A stretch of DNA of 64,000 nt from Synchiropus splendidus (Eukaryota; Chordata; Actinopteri; Syngnathiformes; Callionymidae). The notes under the pieces were generated by a model that saw nothing but the letters and a program-made list of their open reading frames with translations, searched no databases and had not been told where the DNA came from. Numbering within the stretch: the first letter of the stretch is position 1; each line of letters opens with the position of its first letter. A program made the translations under genes and the position numbers. Positions 1 through 47,825 of this stretch are shown in pieces. The stretch spans positions 12,647,501 through 12,711,500 of the forward strand of contig NC_071347.1 in the NCBI RefSeq assembly GCF_027744825.2. The letters are read 5' to 3'.

Positions 1-975
1 AGGAGTAGAGGAAAAAAAACTGTACAAATGCAATTGTGGATATTTTTGTATTTCTGTCTTTATTTATTGATGTTTGTCCATCTCGCGCTGTCACTCCCTC
101 ATTTATACTAACTTGTACGAACAAAGCCGTTAGCTGAGTTGAATGTTATTTATTACCCTCTAGTGTGTTTGTAAAACAGGGCGACATTCGAAGAAATGTA
201 TTTTCTTCCGCATTTTTAGCAGAATCATGTGAGGTTCCCTCTCGGTGGGGAGGGCGGGATTTTCTGGGGGGGGGAAAAAAGACTTACCGGTGATTTAAGA
301 ATGTAGACTTAGCCTCTATTTGAAGAGGATCTATCGCTCTTCTATTGGTATTTGTCAGTTTCATATTATCGTGGGTGTCGGTCGGTGGGGCCCGAGGAGA
401 AGGACGCCGCTCACGCTCCAAACAGTTCTTCTTCTCTTTGTACATAGAGACCAAGCTCTGGGGGTGGATTGTCTTCTGGGCCGTGCTGCGATTCCTGCTC
501 TCTGCTTTTAGCTTGTATTGCTGTGTGCATGTCAGACTTGAGCTTTTCTTTGCATGGCTTTCGTGTCAATGTTCCATGCCAAACTCTCTCCTCCCATTCT
601 CCAGGCTCTGTCCCTCTCCGCTTTGATTTCTGGCCTTCTTCTTCGTCCTTTTCCTCTTGCTCTCGTGCACAAGGTTTTTTGAACAATGCTTCCTTTGCTC
701 TGTACCGCCCTCTCTGGAAGGAAACGCTGGGGTGCGGGCGCTTGTCGGCCACAGGGAGAGGATCAATACTCCAAAACACAAAGCAATACCCTCCTGTTCA
801 CCCCTGTTTTGTTTTCTACAACGGGAAGCTAGCAGCTCTGAGAACATGTGATGATTCCGTGGCCCTACACGGTTTCAGGACAGAGCAGGAACAAACAAAC
901 AGATGGATGTAATCCCCATATAAACATAACTGTGAGCATCTTCAGTGCTGCAACAAATAAACTCATTCAGTTATA
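1..975 (+). other. probable 3'UTR of an unidentified plus-strand gene
   Basis: No coding exon with family similarity is visible here. The stretch has 3'UTR character: T-rich runs, a Pumilio-like TGTACATA at about 438-445, and an AATAAA at 956-961 followed about 15-30 bases later by a GT-rich run (gtggtgttgttgttg). That is the arrangement expected of a cleavage and polyadenylation site. Short open frames inside it show no recognisable domain. The gene body would lie before base 1. In human the gene convergent with ABTB2 is NAT10, but nothing in this sequence identifies it, so no name is given. Confidence 0.5.
956..961 (+). terminator. polyadenylation signal AATAAA (plus-strand gene)
   Basis: A canonical AATAAA hexamer. 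The GT-rich tract starting near 976 fits a downstream CstF element, so cleavage is expected near 970-980. It marks the end of the unidentified upstream gene, about 1.3 kb from the convergent abtb2 end. Confidence 0.55.
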
Positions 976-1152
976 GTGGTGTTGTTGTTGTCTTCTTTGG
1001 AAGCGTGTGTTTGCAGCCTCACTGGCCACTGACTTGTTTGCACACAAGCCTCATTGAGTCAGCACTTGTGCTCGACTGGAATGGACCTGAACATGTGGTC
1101 CAGGTCAGGTGAAACGTTTGAGTGACTAGTTTGTATTTTGGAAGTGTGCGCA

Positions 1153-1300
1153 CTAGTGATAGCAGGATAGGATGTCTACAGTAAAACGCTTGAACAACTA
1201 ATTCAGTGAAACCTCACATCATTTCTATGCCAAGAGCGCCATCTAGTGGCCTCTGAAAATGATGACACTGTTTCGTGACACCTCATCGACCCATCACTAG
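1153..1300. mobile_element. short hAT-like MITE (copy 1)
   Basis: The left end reads ctagtgat and the right end atcactag. The right half (1208-1298) matches the right arm of the element at 53885-54146, including the shared 'ggcctctgaaaat' segment and the 'cctcat.gacccatcac' terminus. The left arm is degraded. The terminal motif (C)TAGTGATGGG is typical of non-autonomous hAT elements in fish. A reverse-strand CTCF-like core lies at 1235-1249. Confidence 0.55.
1235..1249 (-). promoter_or_regulatory. CTCF-like core in MITE copy 1
   Basis: On the minus strand CCACTAGATGGCGCT, identical to the motif at 53957-53971 and carried by the related element. Confidence 0.45.
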
Positions 1301-2319
1301 CGCATACATTTATTGTTGTCTTTATTTTTGTTGGTTTCTTTATGCGCACATCTGTGGTTGTGCCACATTACTTCCCAAAGGTGTTTCCTCTGTGTGTGTG
1401 TGTCATGTTCTGTACGTGTGCACTCAAGTTTTCCGACATTGCAGAATGAAAATTATTTTTAGCCATAACTTTTTCATGTGTGTGTGTGTTATAGTTCATC
1501 AATCATACAAATAATAGGTGAGAATAAGAGGTTTTTTTTCTGGGCGGTTTCATTCATCTTCATACATTTTTCCCTGAAGTAAAGAAGTCACTTGTGAGTT
1601 TAGAGACATAAAACATTTGCACCCTTGAAGTTTCTTATTGCACTGCAAGTTTTTTTTTTATATATGTGAAGAAAGTTTTCCCATGTATTTTCTCCTTGTG
1701 TATGAGACAGACCATATGTGCGCAGTGTGAGTGAGAGACTGAGGAGTTTCACATATGTCATGGACACTTTTAGACATGTTAGATGTTTCATTCATTGGAA
1801 GAACAGCATGTGTGCAAACATTTCCTCCATCTTTTTTTTTTTTTTAGTGTGTGAGTGAGATAGACGTGCACTGGCAAGGGCTTTAATACGTGTGCGAATC
1901 AACGTAAATTTCCCTGCGTGCTAGTGTTAGGAGCTACGTGTTTGTGCAAGAAGTTGTAATCCAACAGGTGAGGAAAAATCTGAAGTATGTGTGTGAATTC
2001 GCTCTCCATTAGACAAAAGTTGTCGCACAGATGAAGACCAGTTTTAAAGTTAAGATGAGGTTTTTAAGCATTGGAAATTACAACTATAATAATAATAATA
2101 ATAATAATTTCTGTGAAAAAGTTTCCATGCACACACATGCGAACAGGCTTTTCACATACATTTTTTTTTGTATAAATTGCTGTTCAATCTATCGCTTGGA
2201 ACTACAACACATTTTGAAAACACTTTGTTGCTCCGTGTGACGTTGAATGTTGTCGCTTGTGTTTAATATTCAGTGAAACAAAGGTCAACAAACTCAACTG
2301 AGTCCTTCCCACTTTTGCT

Positions 2320-2325
2320 TTTATT
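2320..2325 (-). terminator. abtb2 polyadenylation signal
   Basis: Read on the minus strand this is AATAAA. It lies about 600 bases after the abtb2 stop codon and is followed, at lower coordinates, by a GT-rich stretch (gagtttgttgacctttg) suited to a downstream element. I saw no other minus-strand AATAAA between the stop codon and this point. Confidence 0.5.
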
Positions 2326-2624
2326 CCAGCACTCAGTAATGACAGGTTGTATTGTGAATCCTTGTGTCGCTCTCCTCATGTTTGAAGCTTAATAGACTGT
2401 TAGTGTCCCAGGAAACACAATATAGTTAAAAAATATTAATAATTATTTGGAATAAAACCAAAATAAAAGGGAGCGCCCCGTTAAATACTCTCTCACGTCT
2501 TTTCTCCTTTTTAAATAGAAACGTCCGTCACCACTCTGCTCTCTCCTCAGACATATTTCAAACAGCGGATAAAAGTTACATAAAAAGGTTAAATGCGTTG
2601 CATCTCTCTCCGTCTGCCTCACTG

Positions 2625-2648
2625 GAGAGAGAGAGAGAGAGAGAGAGA
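2625..2648. repeat. (GA)n microsatellite
   Basis: Twelve uninterrupted GA units in the predicted abtb2 3'UTR. Confidence 0.9.
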
Positions 2649-2736
2649 TAAAGCCTCAAGTCCAGCCCGGCCTCGGTTCAGTCTTTCCTCTCAGTCCGAT
2701 CACTAGCCTCCAACGGCCTGCAGTGCCCCGTTCGGT

Positions 2737-2751
2737 CCACTAGAGGGCAAC
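2737..2751 (+). promoter_or_regulatory. CTCF-like core motif
   Basis: CCACTAGAGGGCAAC matches 14 of 15 positions of the CTCF core consensus CCASYAGRKGGCRSY. It lies in the abtb2 3'UTR, near the junction with the convergent neighbour. This is a motif match only; occupancy is inferred. Confidence 0.4.
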
Positions 2752-2921
2752 AGTGTTTTTACAAATCAAGCTTCCAGAGCCAGTCGGGTTCATGTTCCAC
2801 TGTCACAGAGACCAAGTGAGACTCAGCTTCCTCGTCGGTGACACTGGATCTAACAAGACCCTCCAGATCCTGGATCAGTCTTCAGAGTTCAAGTCTGCTC
2901 TGCTCAGGGTCACCGTGGTCC

Positions 2922-39236
<36,315 letters not shown>

Positions 39237-39640
39237 GCTGCTCACCTGACTGTCAGTCGAACTCCACCAAGCTGGACGAACTGGTCACACCGGCGAGCGC
39301 GCGCGCGACATGCCGTCACTCGCGATCAAACACACCTCGGAAGGAAGCGTCCTCCTTCCTCATTTCAACTTCCACCTGCTCTCCGGAATTCAATCATCCA
39401 CCGTGGTCCAGTTCGGTTCCGAAAACTCGCCCGGAGCTGCGTTCAGTCAGGCACGCGCGGAGAGGTCTGAGTCTCCCTCCTCGCTTCTCTCCCGGGAGGC
39501 GAGTCTGAGCCGGGAGGGCGGAACTGGGCTCCAGATGTGAGCGGGGGCGCGGCCACCGCTGACTGACAACCGGGACCAGCCAATCAAAACCAGAGCACTG
39601 TTGCGCTCAGCCAATCACACGTCTTTTTGAGCACAAAACT
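39237..39640 (-). promoter_or_regulatory. abtb2 5'UTR and CpG-rich promoter region
   Basis: The GC- and CpG-rich sequence of exon 1 continues upstream of the ATG to about 39560. It includes GC-box-like runs (gggagggcgg near 39512, gcgggggcgcgg at 39541-39552) and two CCAAT boxes at 39580-39584 and 39611-39615, after which base composition drops sharply. No TATA box is clear. This is the layout of a CpG-island promoter. The transcription start cannot be placed exactly. Confidence 0.6.
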
Positions 39641-40873
39641 TTATTTTCTGAAGAAAGGTAAACAAACAACAGCAACTGACTTGACCTGTATGTTTGGTCG
39701 ACACACGGGGATCAGCAGCTCATATCGACCTCTCTTAAACACACAAAGAAAAGTTCTACACGAACGTGAATCTAAAAACGAACGATATATGATGAATTCC
39801 CAAACAGCCCTTGTTGTTTATCGTTTATTTATTTATTAGTGACCTCTATTGTTGTTGTTTATTTTTTATTCATTTATTTATTAATATTATTATTTCACCA
39901 AATGTTGTACCAATGCACTTTCCTAGTCCTCACTGATCTTGGCAAGAAAGCTGATTCTGATTCTGAATGTGGTCCTGACAAATTCCACCATTATAACTTG
40001 AATTACCAGGTGGTCTTGTGACCCTGACATCAGCGGGGGGAGTTGGCCCCTTCTCCCCTACTGTCTTCTAGTGAAACCAAAGCTGTAAATCCAGTGTGAG
40101 TCGTGAAAGAGGCGGGGACGTGTTCCGATTTGATTTCAGAAGGTTTGAAGGCTGCACCGAATGAAAAGACTGCTGCGAGTCCTGAACGGATTTAAATAGG
40201 TGAACAGTAGAAAAGTCAGTCCTAAAGACTCAAAATATCACATGGGTTTCATTGCAAAACATGCTCATTTAAACTGGCGTGAATGTAGATATATAGCACA
40301 TGCTACACTGTTTTGGCGTCACATGACTCATCATCATTTGGAGGACAGAGCCTGCAGTCGTTCTCGCCAGGGCACGTGACCTTTTGACCATATTAAAAGG
40401 TCACTTGTAACTATAGGACTGAGTTACATCGGAGGCTAGATGAGGCTAGAAAACCAATGTTGCTCGAGCATCTTAACTTTCTTCTTGCCTGGCCCTTAAA
40501 AATCATATTTAAACTGTTCTTTTACCAAGATATTTGCCTCTAAGAAATCCATGATAGTTATGAATTAAAGTGTAAATGTTTCAATAAACATGACAAATAT
40601 ATGATCAACTTCCAGTTTATTTTATAGTGTCATGGCAGAACTACACTTGTTGCTATCTTCTCATACTATATTTTTATTCTGTTGGCTTGACGCCCCCTCA
40701 CAGCCGCCACAGTACAGTATGTAATGCAGCTTCAGATATGTGCTTTATAAAAACAGACAAATCTTAAACGTGAAAAAGATGCCTTGACTGCGTTACAAGA
40801 GGAGCCCACTGTAAAAACAGAATTTAATGTCGTTCTTGAGTTCAAAATAGAGGCTACTTTCCAAGCAAAGTCA

Positions 40874-41028
40874 CAAATCCTCTTAAGAAACTTTGTTTGA
40901 ACTGCTGTTCATGCGTTATTCTGGGTCAGGTTCCGTAACACCCTGGAGATAGATCAGAGCAAACATGGTAAAGTAGCGTCTGACAACCTGCCCCTCACAG
41001 ACAGGTGTGGCTGGTGTCCACCGGGACA
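40874..41028. repeat. local direct duplication, copy A
   Basis: Shares long collinear similarity with 42251-42419: 'caaatcctctt', 'gttattctggg.caggttc.gtaac', 'caaacatg.taaagtagc', 'acaacctgc', 'gacaggtgtggct.gtgtccac.gggaca'. The copies are separated by about 1.2 kb and clearly diverged. It is not recognised as a known transposon. Confidence 0.75.
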
Positions 41029-41614
41029 AAGTCTTCATGCCGTTGCATAATGGTCACAGTATAGAACACGAGGCGGTGGGTGGACGTGACTTGACAGGAA
41101 GCTTTTCTTGTGTTTCCATGTATGTTCCGAAAATGGAAAAACCCAGTCACCCACAGGGAGTCAGTAAACACATTGACACACTGTTGGGCAACAGCCGTGG
41201 GAACCGTTCACCTTTGAGGAAGCACAGAACTGTGAGGACATTGTGAGGGTTCGCACTTGCCTCATCCAGGACCAGAACCCACGTCACTTCTCAGAGTGGG
41301 TGAGTGTTCCTGAGGTGACCCCACCCAGGACAAACTGACCTGTCGAGGGGGGAAAATATCAATATAACTACATCGTTCCAATAATGGATCATTGTGAGGG
41401 GTTGGTTTCATGTCAGCGTGGGTCTAAAACAGAAGAAACTGAACGCTGATGTCAGGCCAATTCGCTAATAAAAAAGCCATGTGGTTTCTTTCTGTCGTGA
41501 CACTAGAGTTGCTCTCTTCAAAACTGGCTTCAGCTGGATTGTGTTTGCAGCTGAAGACATATGAAGAGTCTCAACACACTTTTTTTATAGTCGTCTCCTC
41601 AAGCTGATTCACCT

Positions 41615-41628
41615 GAATGACGTCATTC
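41615..41628. promoter_or_regulatory. 14-base palindrome with cAMP response element
   Basis: gaatgacgtcattc is a perfect palindrome with TGACGTCA at 41618-41625, followed by an ETS-like ttccgga. It lies about 2.4 kb upstream of the abtb2 start codon. Confidence 0.4.
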
Positions 41629-42250
41629 CGGATCAGCTGGTGAAGGTCACAGTTGGCTCAGAAAAGAGGAAGTTATTGCCAGTACTTTGAGTCATTCCTC
41701 AGATGGTGCGTGTTTTAAAGGACCGAAACCTTCCTGCTTCCCCGAAACCCAACTGCTATTTCTGACGTCGACTTGCTGCCATGACTGGCCGTGTGTTCGT
41801 TGTCGTCCGTGTGGATGCAGCACCACCGTGTGGCCAGAAGCGGGAGGAGGAGATGAAGAACAGGAAGTAGCGCGAGTTTCAAGTTGCCCAACAAAAAAGG
41901 ATCTTTTACATTTTTCGCAGCACATGTTTGCATTTCGACTAGATTGTTAATACTTCTTTTACCTAGGTGGAGATATTTGAAACATAAAAAACAAACAGAC
42001 AAAAAAACATGTAATTTAATCTTATAATAGTTATGAAATTGCGTTATTTCATTGCCTTCTAACCTCACTATTTTATCACGAGCTAGCTTGTTTATGGTAT
42101 TTATTTTTATGTATTTAAAAAATATTCTATATTTTTACATTTTAAGTCGGTTCTACAGTGATGTGAATTGTAATACAATTTTTACTTTTAAATATATGAC
42201 ATTTTTTTAAATATATTGCTTTATTCTAGACAAGAACACATTTCTACCTG

Positions 42251-42419
42251 CAAATCCTCTTGACAAACTTTGTGTGGTCTTCTATGCATGTGTTATTCTG
42301 GGGCAGGTTCTGTAACTCCCTTGAGATAAATCAAAGCAAACATGTTAAAGTAGCTTTTAACAACCTGCATTTCAACACTGTGCACTCAGAGACAGGTGTG
42401 GCTCGTGTCCACAGGGACA
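42251..42419. repeat. local direct duplication, copy B
   Basis: Partner of 40874-41028 in the same orientation, with a short insertion (ttcaacactgtgcactcaga replaces cccctcaca). Confidence 0.75.
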
Positions 42420-42668
42420 CAGCAAGAAAGCTCTTGGCTGACATGAGCACTGACCAACATTTTAGCTTCACTTGTTGGGCATTTGTGAAACTCCAGAAAG
42501 TGTTTAGAATATTGTGCTACATTCGACTTTTGTTTGTAGTTTTGAGCAAACCTTACCAACCTAGTGTTTTTCTGGTTCAGTAAACGCAAAGAATCGCACA
42601 AATGAAACACTTTACATACATTCTCCGGTTGACAAAATATTGAGATCCACCTGGGCGTGTGCATAAAA

Positions 42669-42675
42669 TTTTATT
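42669..42675 (-). terminator. candidate b4galnt4 polyadenylation signal
   Basis: On the minus strand the text gcaaataaaattttatgc contains AATAAA and follows a T-rich stretch, as at many vertebrate gene ends. If used, the b4galnt4 3'UTR would be about 2.45 kb. I saw no clear AATAAA nearer the stop codon, but variant signals were not excluded. Confidence 0.4.
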
Positions 42676-45126
42676 TGCAAAAAAACAAACTGAAAATAAA
42701 AAGTACAATACATTCTTAAAACCTCTGTATCTCTACAAAACAATTTCACAGAAATTACCTTGGAATGTATATCCCTATGTTCTCCACTTCTTAAACAACT
42801 CCATATATATGTTGTGTCGGCGCTTCTCCGGCCCCGTGTCAGCCGAGTCAGAGGCCTCTGAACAATCAACAATCATTGACCCTCCGAGACTCCGACATGA
42901 GTGACACGTTGCAGGTCGAGAGCCAGTCGTGATCCTGACATATCAGCTAAAAACACTGAGGCCCTGCTGTCCTGCAGCTGCCAATGAGATTCCATTATAT
43001 CCTCCTTCCCTCTCAGTAGTCATAAGCAATGAACCTCCCTTTGAAAAATGGCAACCCTGAAGCTGAATCAGTGAGAGCACACCGAGGGCCCTCTGCCTTG
43101 CCTCTACAGGTACACACCAAAAGCACATGAGTCACTCCTACTGTGTGAGTATACAGCGACAATACGGCCTGCTGATGAATAATAAAGTCATTCGCCTCAT
43201 TCCCTGCGCCTTGCACTCACTAGTTTAGCTCTTTAAAAGTCCAACCCTGATGAAGGCACACATTTTGTAAACCAGCCACGGCAGAAACAACGGTCTAATC
43301 CTCAACAGCAACACGTGTGATTCATGAACAGCTTAAGATAAGTGGCACATCAGCCGTGTGCTGCTTGATGAACGGATGAAAGAGAAGTAAACCGCCGATT
43401 AAAATAAGCACCATTTTAGCCAGTGTTTTGGAAATAAGACACCATAAAATGAATCTATTTATACAGCAGAGCAAACTCATCATTCTTACCTGAGTGTTGT
43501 AGCCGAGACCCAGTGGAGACGAGACCATGACAGGAGCATACAGAGACCAAGACCAGGAGTCTGAGGGCCCAAGACTGAGTCGAGATCATGACCATTGAGG
43601 ACGGGGGGCAGGACTAAGACAAAGACCATGCTGACGACAGATCAAACTACTACTTTGTTCCAATGACATGACTTCAGTTCTAGATTATTTTCCCATTTCT
43701 TTTGCACTTAAAATACTTCCAGGTTCACCGTGGTCTTGGTCTCGCCGCCCCTCACCCTCTTGACTAGGCTACTGCATGCTCCGGTCTCGACCTCCTCTTG
43801 GTCTCAGCTACAGCACTAGTAGCTACAGATCTATTTGGGAATTCCAAACATTCCCAGCCACTCTCACTGACTGGAGACCAGACGGACGCAGCGCCTCTAC
43901 TCCGAGTCTCCAACAGCGGACTGAGCCCCACCCCCCACGCCCCACCCCCAGCTGCCTCCTCAAATAAGTAACTTCAAGCGTATCCTGTCAACCATGGCCT
44001 GGGTCAGCGCCTACATCAGGCAGCTGCTAGACATGATAAATGAAAACTATATTTCTGAGTCTGAGGTATCACCAATGAGTCTCAATAAATAAATATCCAT
44101 TGCCTTATACTCTTCTCAGTTAAGGCTAATCTAAGCAAGACCGCTGAGGTTTCCCTTAACTGACTACCAAGGCGACAGTACCTCTGAGATGTCATCAAAT
44201 CTCAATGTTACTTTGAGCTTCAAGCTTCTCACCTCGTCTCTATGGAAAGGTCCAGTCACACAGTGGAGAAACTTTCATCCACAACTGAAATAGTTTGAGC
44301 TGCATATAACAGTGTCTTTACTAATGAAGATGCTCCCCACCCCTTTTCATTTGACATCCACGGTTTCAGACTCTGACTCTGACTCGTGAGGCTGTCACCT
44401 TTGATTCTCTTCAAGTAGTGACCCCACGCACAAACAAGCATTTCTCCACTTGAGGTAAGGACTCCTTGACTCTTACATCGTCATAAATAACTGCAAAAAC
44501 AGGAATAAAGTGTGATGCATAAATAGCAGCAGGGCGGAGAAAACGTGAATCAAGTCGATAGCGGGAGAAAAATTCAATTTGATGTGGATTTGAAGAAGTT
44601 TGGGCATCTCTGTTGTACTGACACGCAGGAGACACAACAGGGATTTATGACCAAAAACCACCGTCCCAAGCTTGAAGACAAACATTCACATTAGAGCTCT
44701 GCAGTCAGAGCCAGTTAAAAAAAGATCTTAGGTTGTCTTCACATCTCCTTGTTAGAAAAAAAAAAAAAGTTTCCACCACTTTGGGTGACACTCTCGCACG
44801 CTCATATGTCATTTATGTACATGGACATCCACTCTCGCACACACGCACACAACAGCTGCTCTCCAGTCGGCCTGGAAACATTGCACCATGAAGGACGGAG
44901 AGGAGAAGCCGCTCCTCTCTCCCATGACTCAGGACTGTCTGTGTAAACGGCTCACAAAGTTCACACTTCCTCACACGGACAGGAGACGGTGAAACAGACG
45001 CTTCCCTTAATGAAGCCCCGGTTTGAGAAAGGCAGAGTTCAGGCAGTGAGTGAGTTGCCACGCGTCTCTCTCTCTCTTTCACACAGCAGGTCTGCAGGTC
45101 GGGCTTGGATCTCCCGACAGACACCT
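42676..45126 (-). other. probable b4galnt4 3'UTR
   Basis: Non-coding DNA between the b4galnt4 stop and the candidate polyadenylation signal. It contains an inverted repeat element at 43498-43812. The UTR assignment is inferred from position and would need transcript data. Confidence 0.35.
43498..43812. repeat. imperfect foldback repeat ('ggtcttggtctcg' type)
   Basis: Left arm text such as agaccaagaccaggagtctg and gactgagtcgagatcatgacc is mirrored by cgtggtcttggtctcg and ccggtctcgacctcctcttg on the right. Such 'tggtctcgactcggtctcg' repeats are common in fish genomes. Limits are approximate. Confidence 0.5.
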
Positions 45127-45241
45127 CTATCCCTTAGGAGTCTTTTTGTTTTGGGCATTCCACATTCCTCTTTTTGAGTGATAGTAGTGGAAGAAGTTAC
45201 GCAAGCGTAGTCTTTCCACTTCCAGACCGTTCTGCAGCACC
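45127..45241 (-). CDS. b4galnt4: b4galnt4 exon l (C-terminus and stop)
   Basis: Residues 912-949 ([20 protein letters not shown] then [17 protein letters not shown]) and TAG at 45127-45129. The acceptor is ctcctccag. Confidence 0.94.
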
Positions 45242-47738
45242 CTGGAGGAGGAGAGAGAAGACAGGCGTCGACAAATTGGTCACTCAACGAGGAAAGTTTC
45301 TGGGGTCAAGTAAAGATCAGACATATTGTTTGGACTGACAAGCAAATAGTTTACAATTTCTGTCTATATCAAAAGTACTCTTTTTTATTTATACACATAG
45401 TGACCTTTAAGGGGGATTTTATTAAATTATTCAGTCGGAACATTTTTTAAATTATTATAATTATTATTACATATTTAGTAAAATCATCTTAGAATCAACT
45501 GATGCCTAAAGTTGTGGCGTAATTTCGTTGACATCTTTATTGACTGAATATTGTTTTCAGTACTTGTCCTTATTTAGTAAATAAACTGCATTTTAAAAAC
45601 ATCATTCCATCTTATTGATGCATTTTTTTTTCCTCGAAAAAAAAAAAAATCTCATTCACAAACGAAATAAATCTCTGGGCATATGTAAAAAAAAAAAAAA
45701 ACTCAATGAATTTTTATTTACTTACTATACTTTTTTTTTGGTGTATTTCTTGTGGACACTTTTCTAATGTCTACTCCACTTCACATGTGTAAGATGGATA
45801 TTATCTGTACTACTGTTCCCATGCATTTCACCACTCTAAACTCTTATTGTGACAATATTGGCAAACCTTTTCCCTTATTTCCACGTCTTTTTATGAACCC
45901 ATTTAGCATTTATTTTATCTTTATAATTTACAACCACACTCAGAATCGAAAGAAAAATGCAATGAGCTCCATTGGACAGCAGGGGGCAGTAGTGCTACGG
46001 CTCTACCTCAACGCAGGCCGAGGAGTGAGTGGCAAAGGGCCTGATGGAGTGTTTCTGCGATTCAGAAGAGAACAATGTGACCGCAACTGGTCACGGATGT
46101 GGCGGTGGCCTATCGAACCGCAGAGCGACATGAGTGACACAGCAAGTTCTACTGAAGTATAAAATGATGACGCCGCACTTTTCAACCGTTTGCTTGCTTG
46201 TTTTTGCATCCTCTCCAGTAATATTTCCGTCTACCTCGGTCATGAGAACAACGAAATGTGTGCGCCACCTGTCCAACAGCTCCCAGTCCTCTCCACCCCA
46301 GCGATCTTTGAACTCCTCCGTGTTCATCCCCCCGATCTTATCGAAGTCTGACTTGTAGATTCCAAACAGGCCGAAACCATTGACCTCCCAATAACCTGTG
46401 CGGTGCAACAAAAACACAAGGCGGAGAGTCAAATCTAGCACACGCTGCTGGAGGCAGAGGGCGTCTGAAAGAGTGGTACCGTCGGGCTCGCGGGGGGAGC
46501 TCCCACATCCCAGTCTCATGACGATGGGAGCGAAAGCCAGGCGCCCCTCCACGCAGTGCTTCCTGATGCTCTCCAGGATGTTGAGCGGGAAGTGGATGTG
46601 CAGGTCACACAGGAAGACAATACTGTGGCTGTCCTAGAGGGCGCACAAGAGCAGGACACGTTCACTTAAATAGAGAGCGTTTTTCTTTAGGGAAGATGCA
46701 AATGACATCACATTAGTTGGTTATGAAGACGTCTGCAGAAGAGGCTCTCTGCGCCGCAGGTCACCCGGAGATGAGTGACAGCCTTGTCATTGCACCATGA
46801 CAGCCCTGACACTCAACTGACGGCTCAATGTCTGTCCGAATACCCAGATGCTCCGCAGCCAATGGGTGTGAGTAGGAGGCTGTCTCCTTCACTGGACTCA
46901 CAAATAACCTTTGAAAAGCTGAGGATGTGACAGCTGTGACAGAGGAGAAGTGGCTAACTGTCGCAGTGATTCCCTGACATCCAGAGTCGGGCGGAGCGAC
47001 GGGGAGCAGGAGTCTGAAGGATCAGACTGTGGCCTCTGACTTGAGACTGAGCGCCAGACCACGATCTGTCTGTCACTCAGTAAAGGGTCAGTTCGAGGGG
47101 TTGACCTTGACTGAGACGCTGCCCTGCCACAGCACATACTCTTCACCGCCCACTGTGTTTGTTCCTCTAACCTCAATAGTGTCCACTCCGATCTGCAGTC
47201 CAGCCGAGCGCTCGAAGTTCCCTTCCCTCCTCAGATATGCATATCTGTGTAAAACAACAGGTGTGTTTGTTATTGTTCATATGAGTCCAGAAGGTTTGAG
47301 TCAGCCGGCACTGACCTCGGGACGCTGCTGTCTCTCAGAGCCTGCTCGACGTCCATGTCGTCGCTCTCAAAGTCGACGATGATGATGCTGAAGTTATCGT
47401 CCTTGGTTTGCTGGTGGAGGTTCTCCATGTCGGAGATGAACTGCTGCACCCAGCGTGCCTGGTTTTTCACTGAAGAATTGAAGAAGTAATGAAGTCACAG
47501 GAGCAAAAAACAAGCGCTAACACAGAGAAAATAGGTCCAACTGAACCCTTTGTTTATGTTCAAATGCTAGCAGGAAGAAGAGGGTGAGGGATGGGCGATA
47601 ACTTATTATACACGATATACCCTCAAAAACGATCTCCGCGATGACAATTCTGCATATCATGAGAAACGCAATAATGCGGCACACTCGCTACATTAGACTC
47701 ACATACGTGAACACGACGACCCCATGGTGCCGTGCCTT

Positions 47739-47825
<87 letters not shown>

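Larger units (their letters stand above)
976..2299. other. intergenic space between convergent genes
   Basis: No gene is visible. The stretch contains a short hAT-like element (1153-1300), GT-rich low-complexity sequence around 1390-1500, and an (AAT)n tract near 2087-2107. It separates the putative plus-strand gene end at about 975 from the abtb2 polyadenylation signal near 2320. Confidence 0.5.
2326..2921 (-). other. abtb2 3'UTR
   Basis: Non-coding DNA between the abtb2 stop codon (2922-2924) and its likely polyadenylation signal. It includes a (GA)n run at 2625-2648 and a near-consensus CTCF core at 2737-2751. Confidence 0.5.
39641..42649. other. intergenic region between abtb2 and b4galnt4
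   Basis: No gene is visible. It holds a diverged direct duplication (40874-41028 and 42251-42419), a CRE-centred 14-base palindrome (41615-41628), and AT-rich sequence. Any distal abtb2 promoter elements would lie here. Confidence 0.6.

Noticed and set aside
469..912. 147-codon plus-strand open frame
   Set aside because: Lies in probable 3'UTR sequence; overlapping frames of similar size occur in other phases and on the other strand, and no domain is visible.
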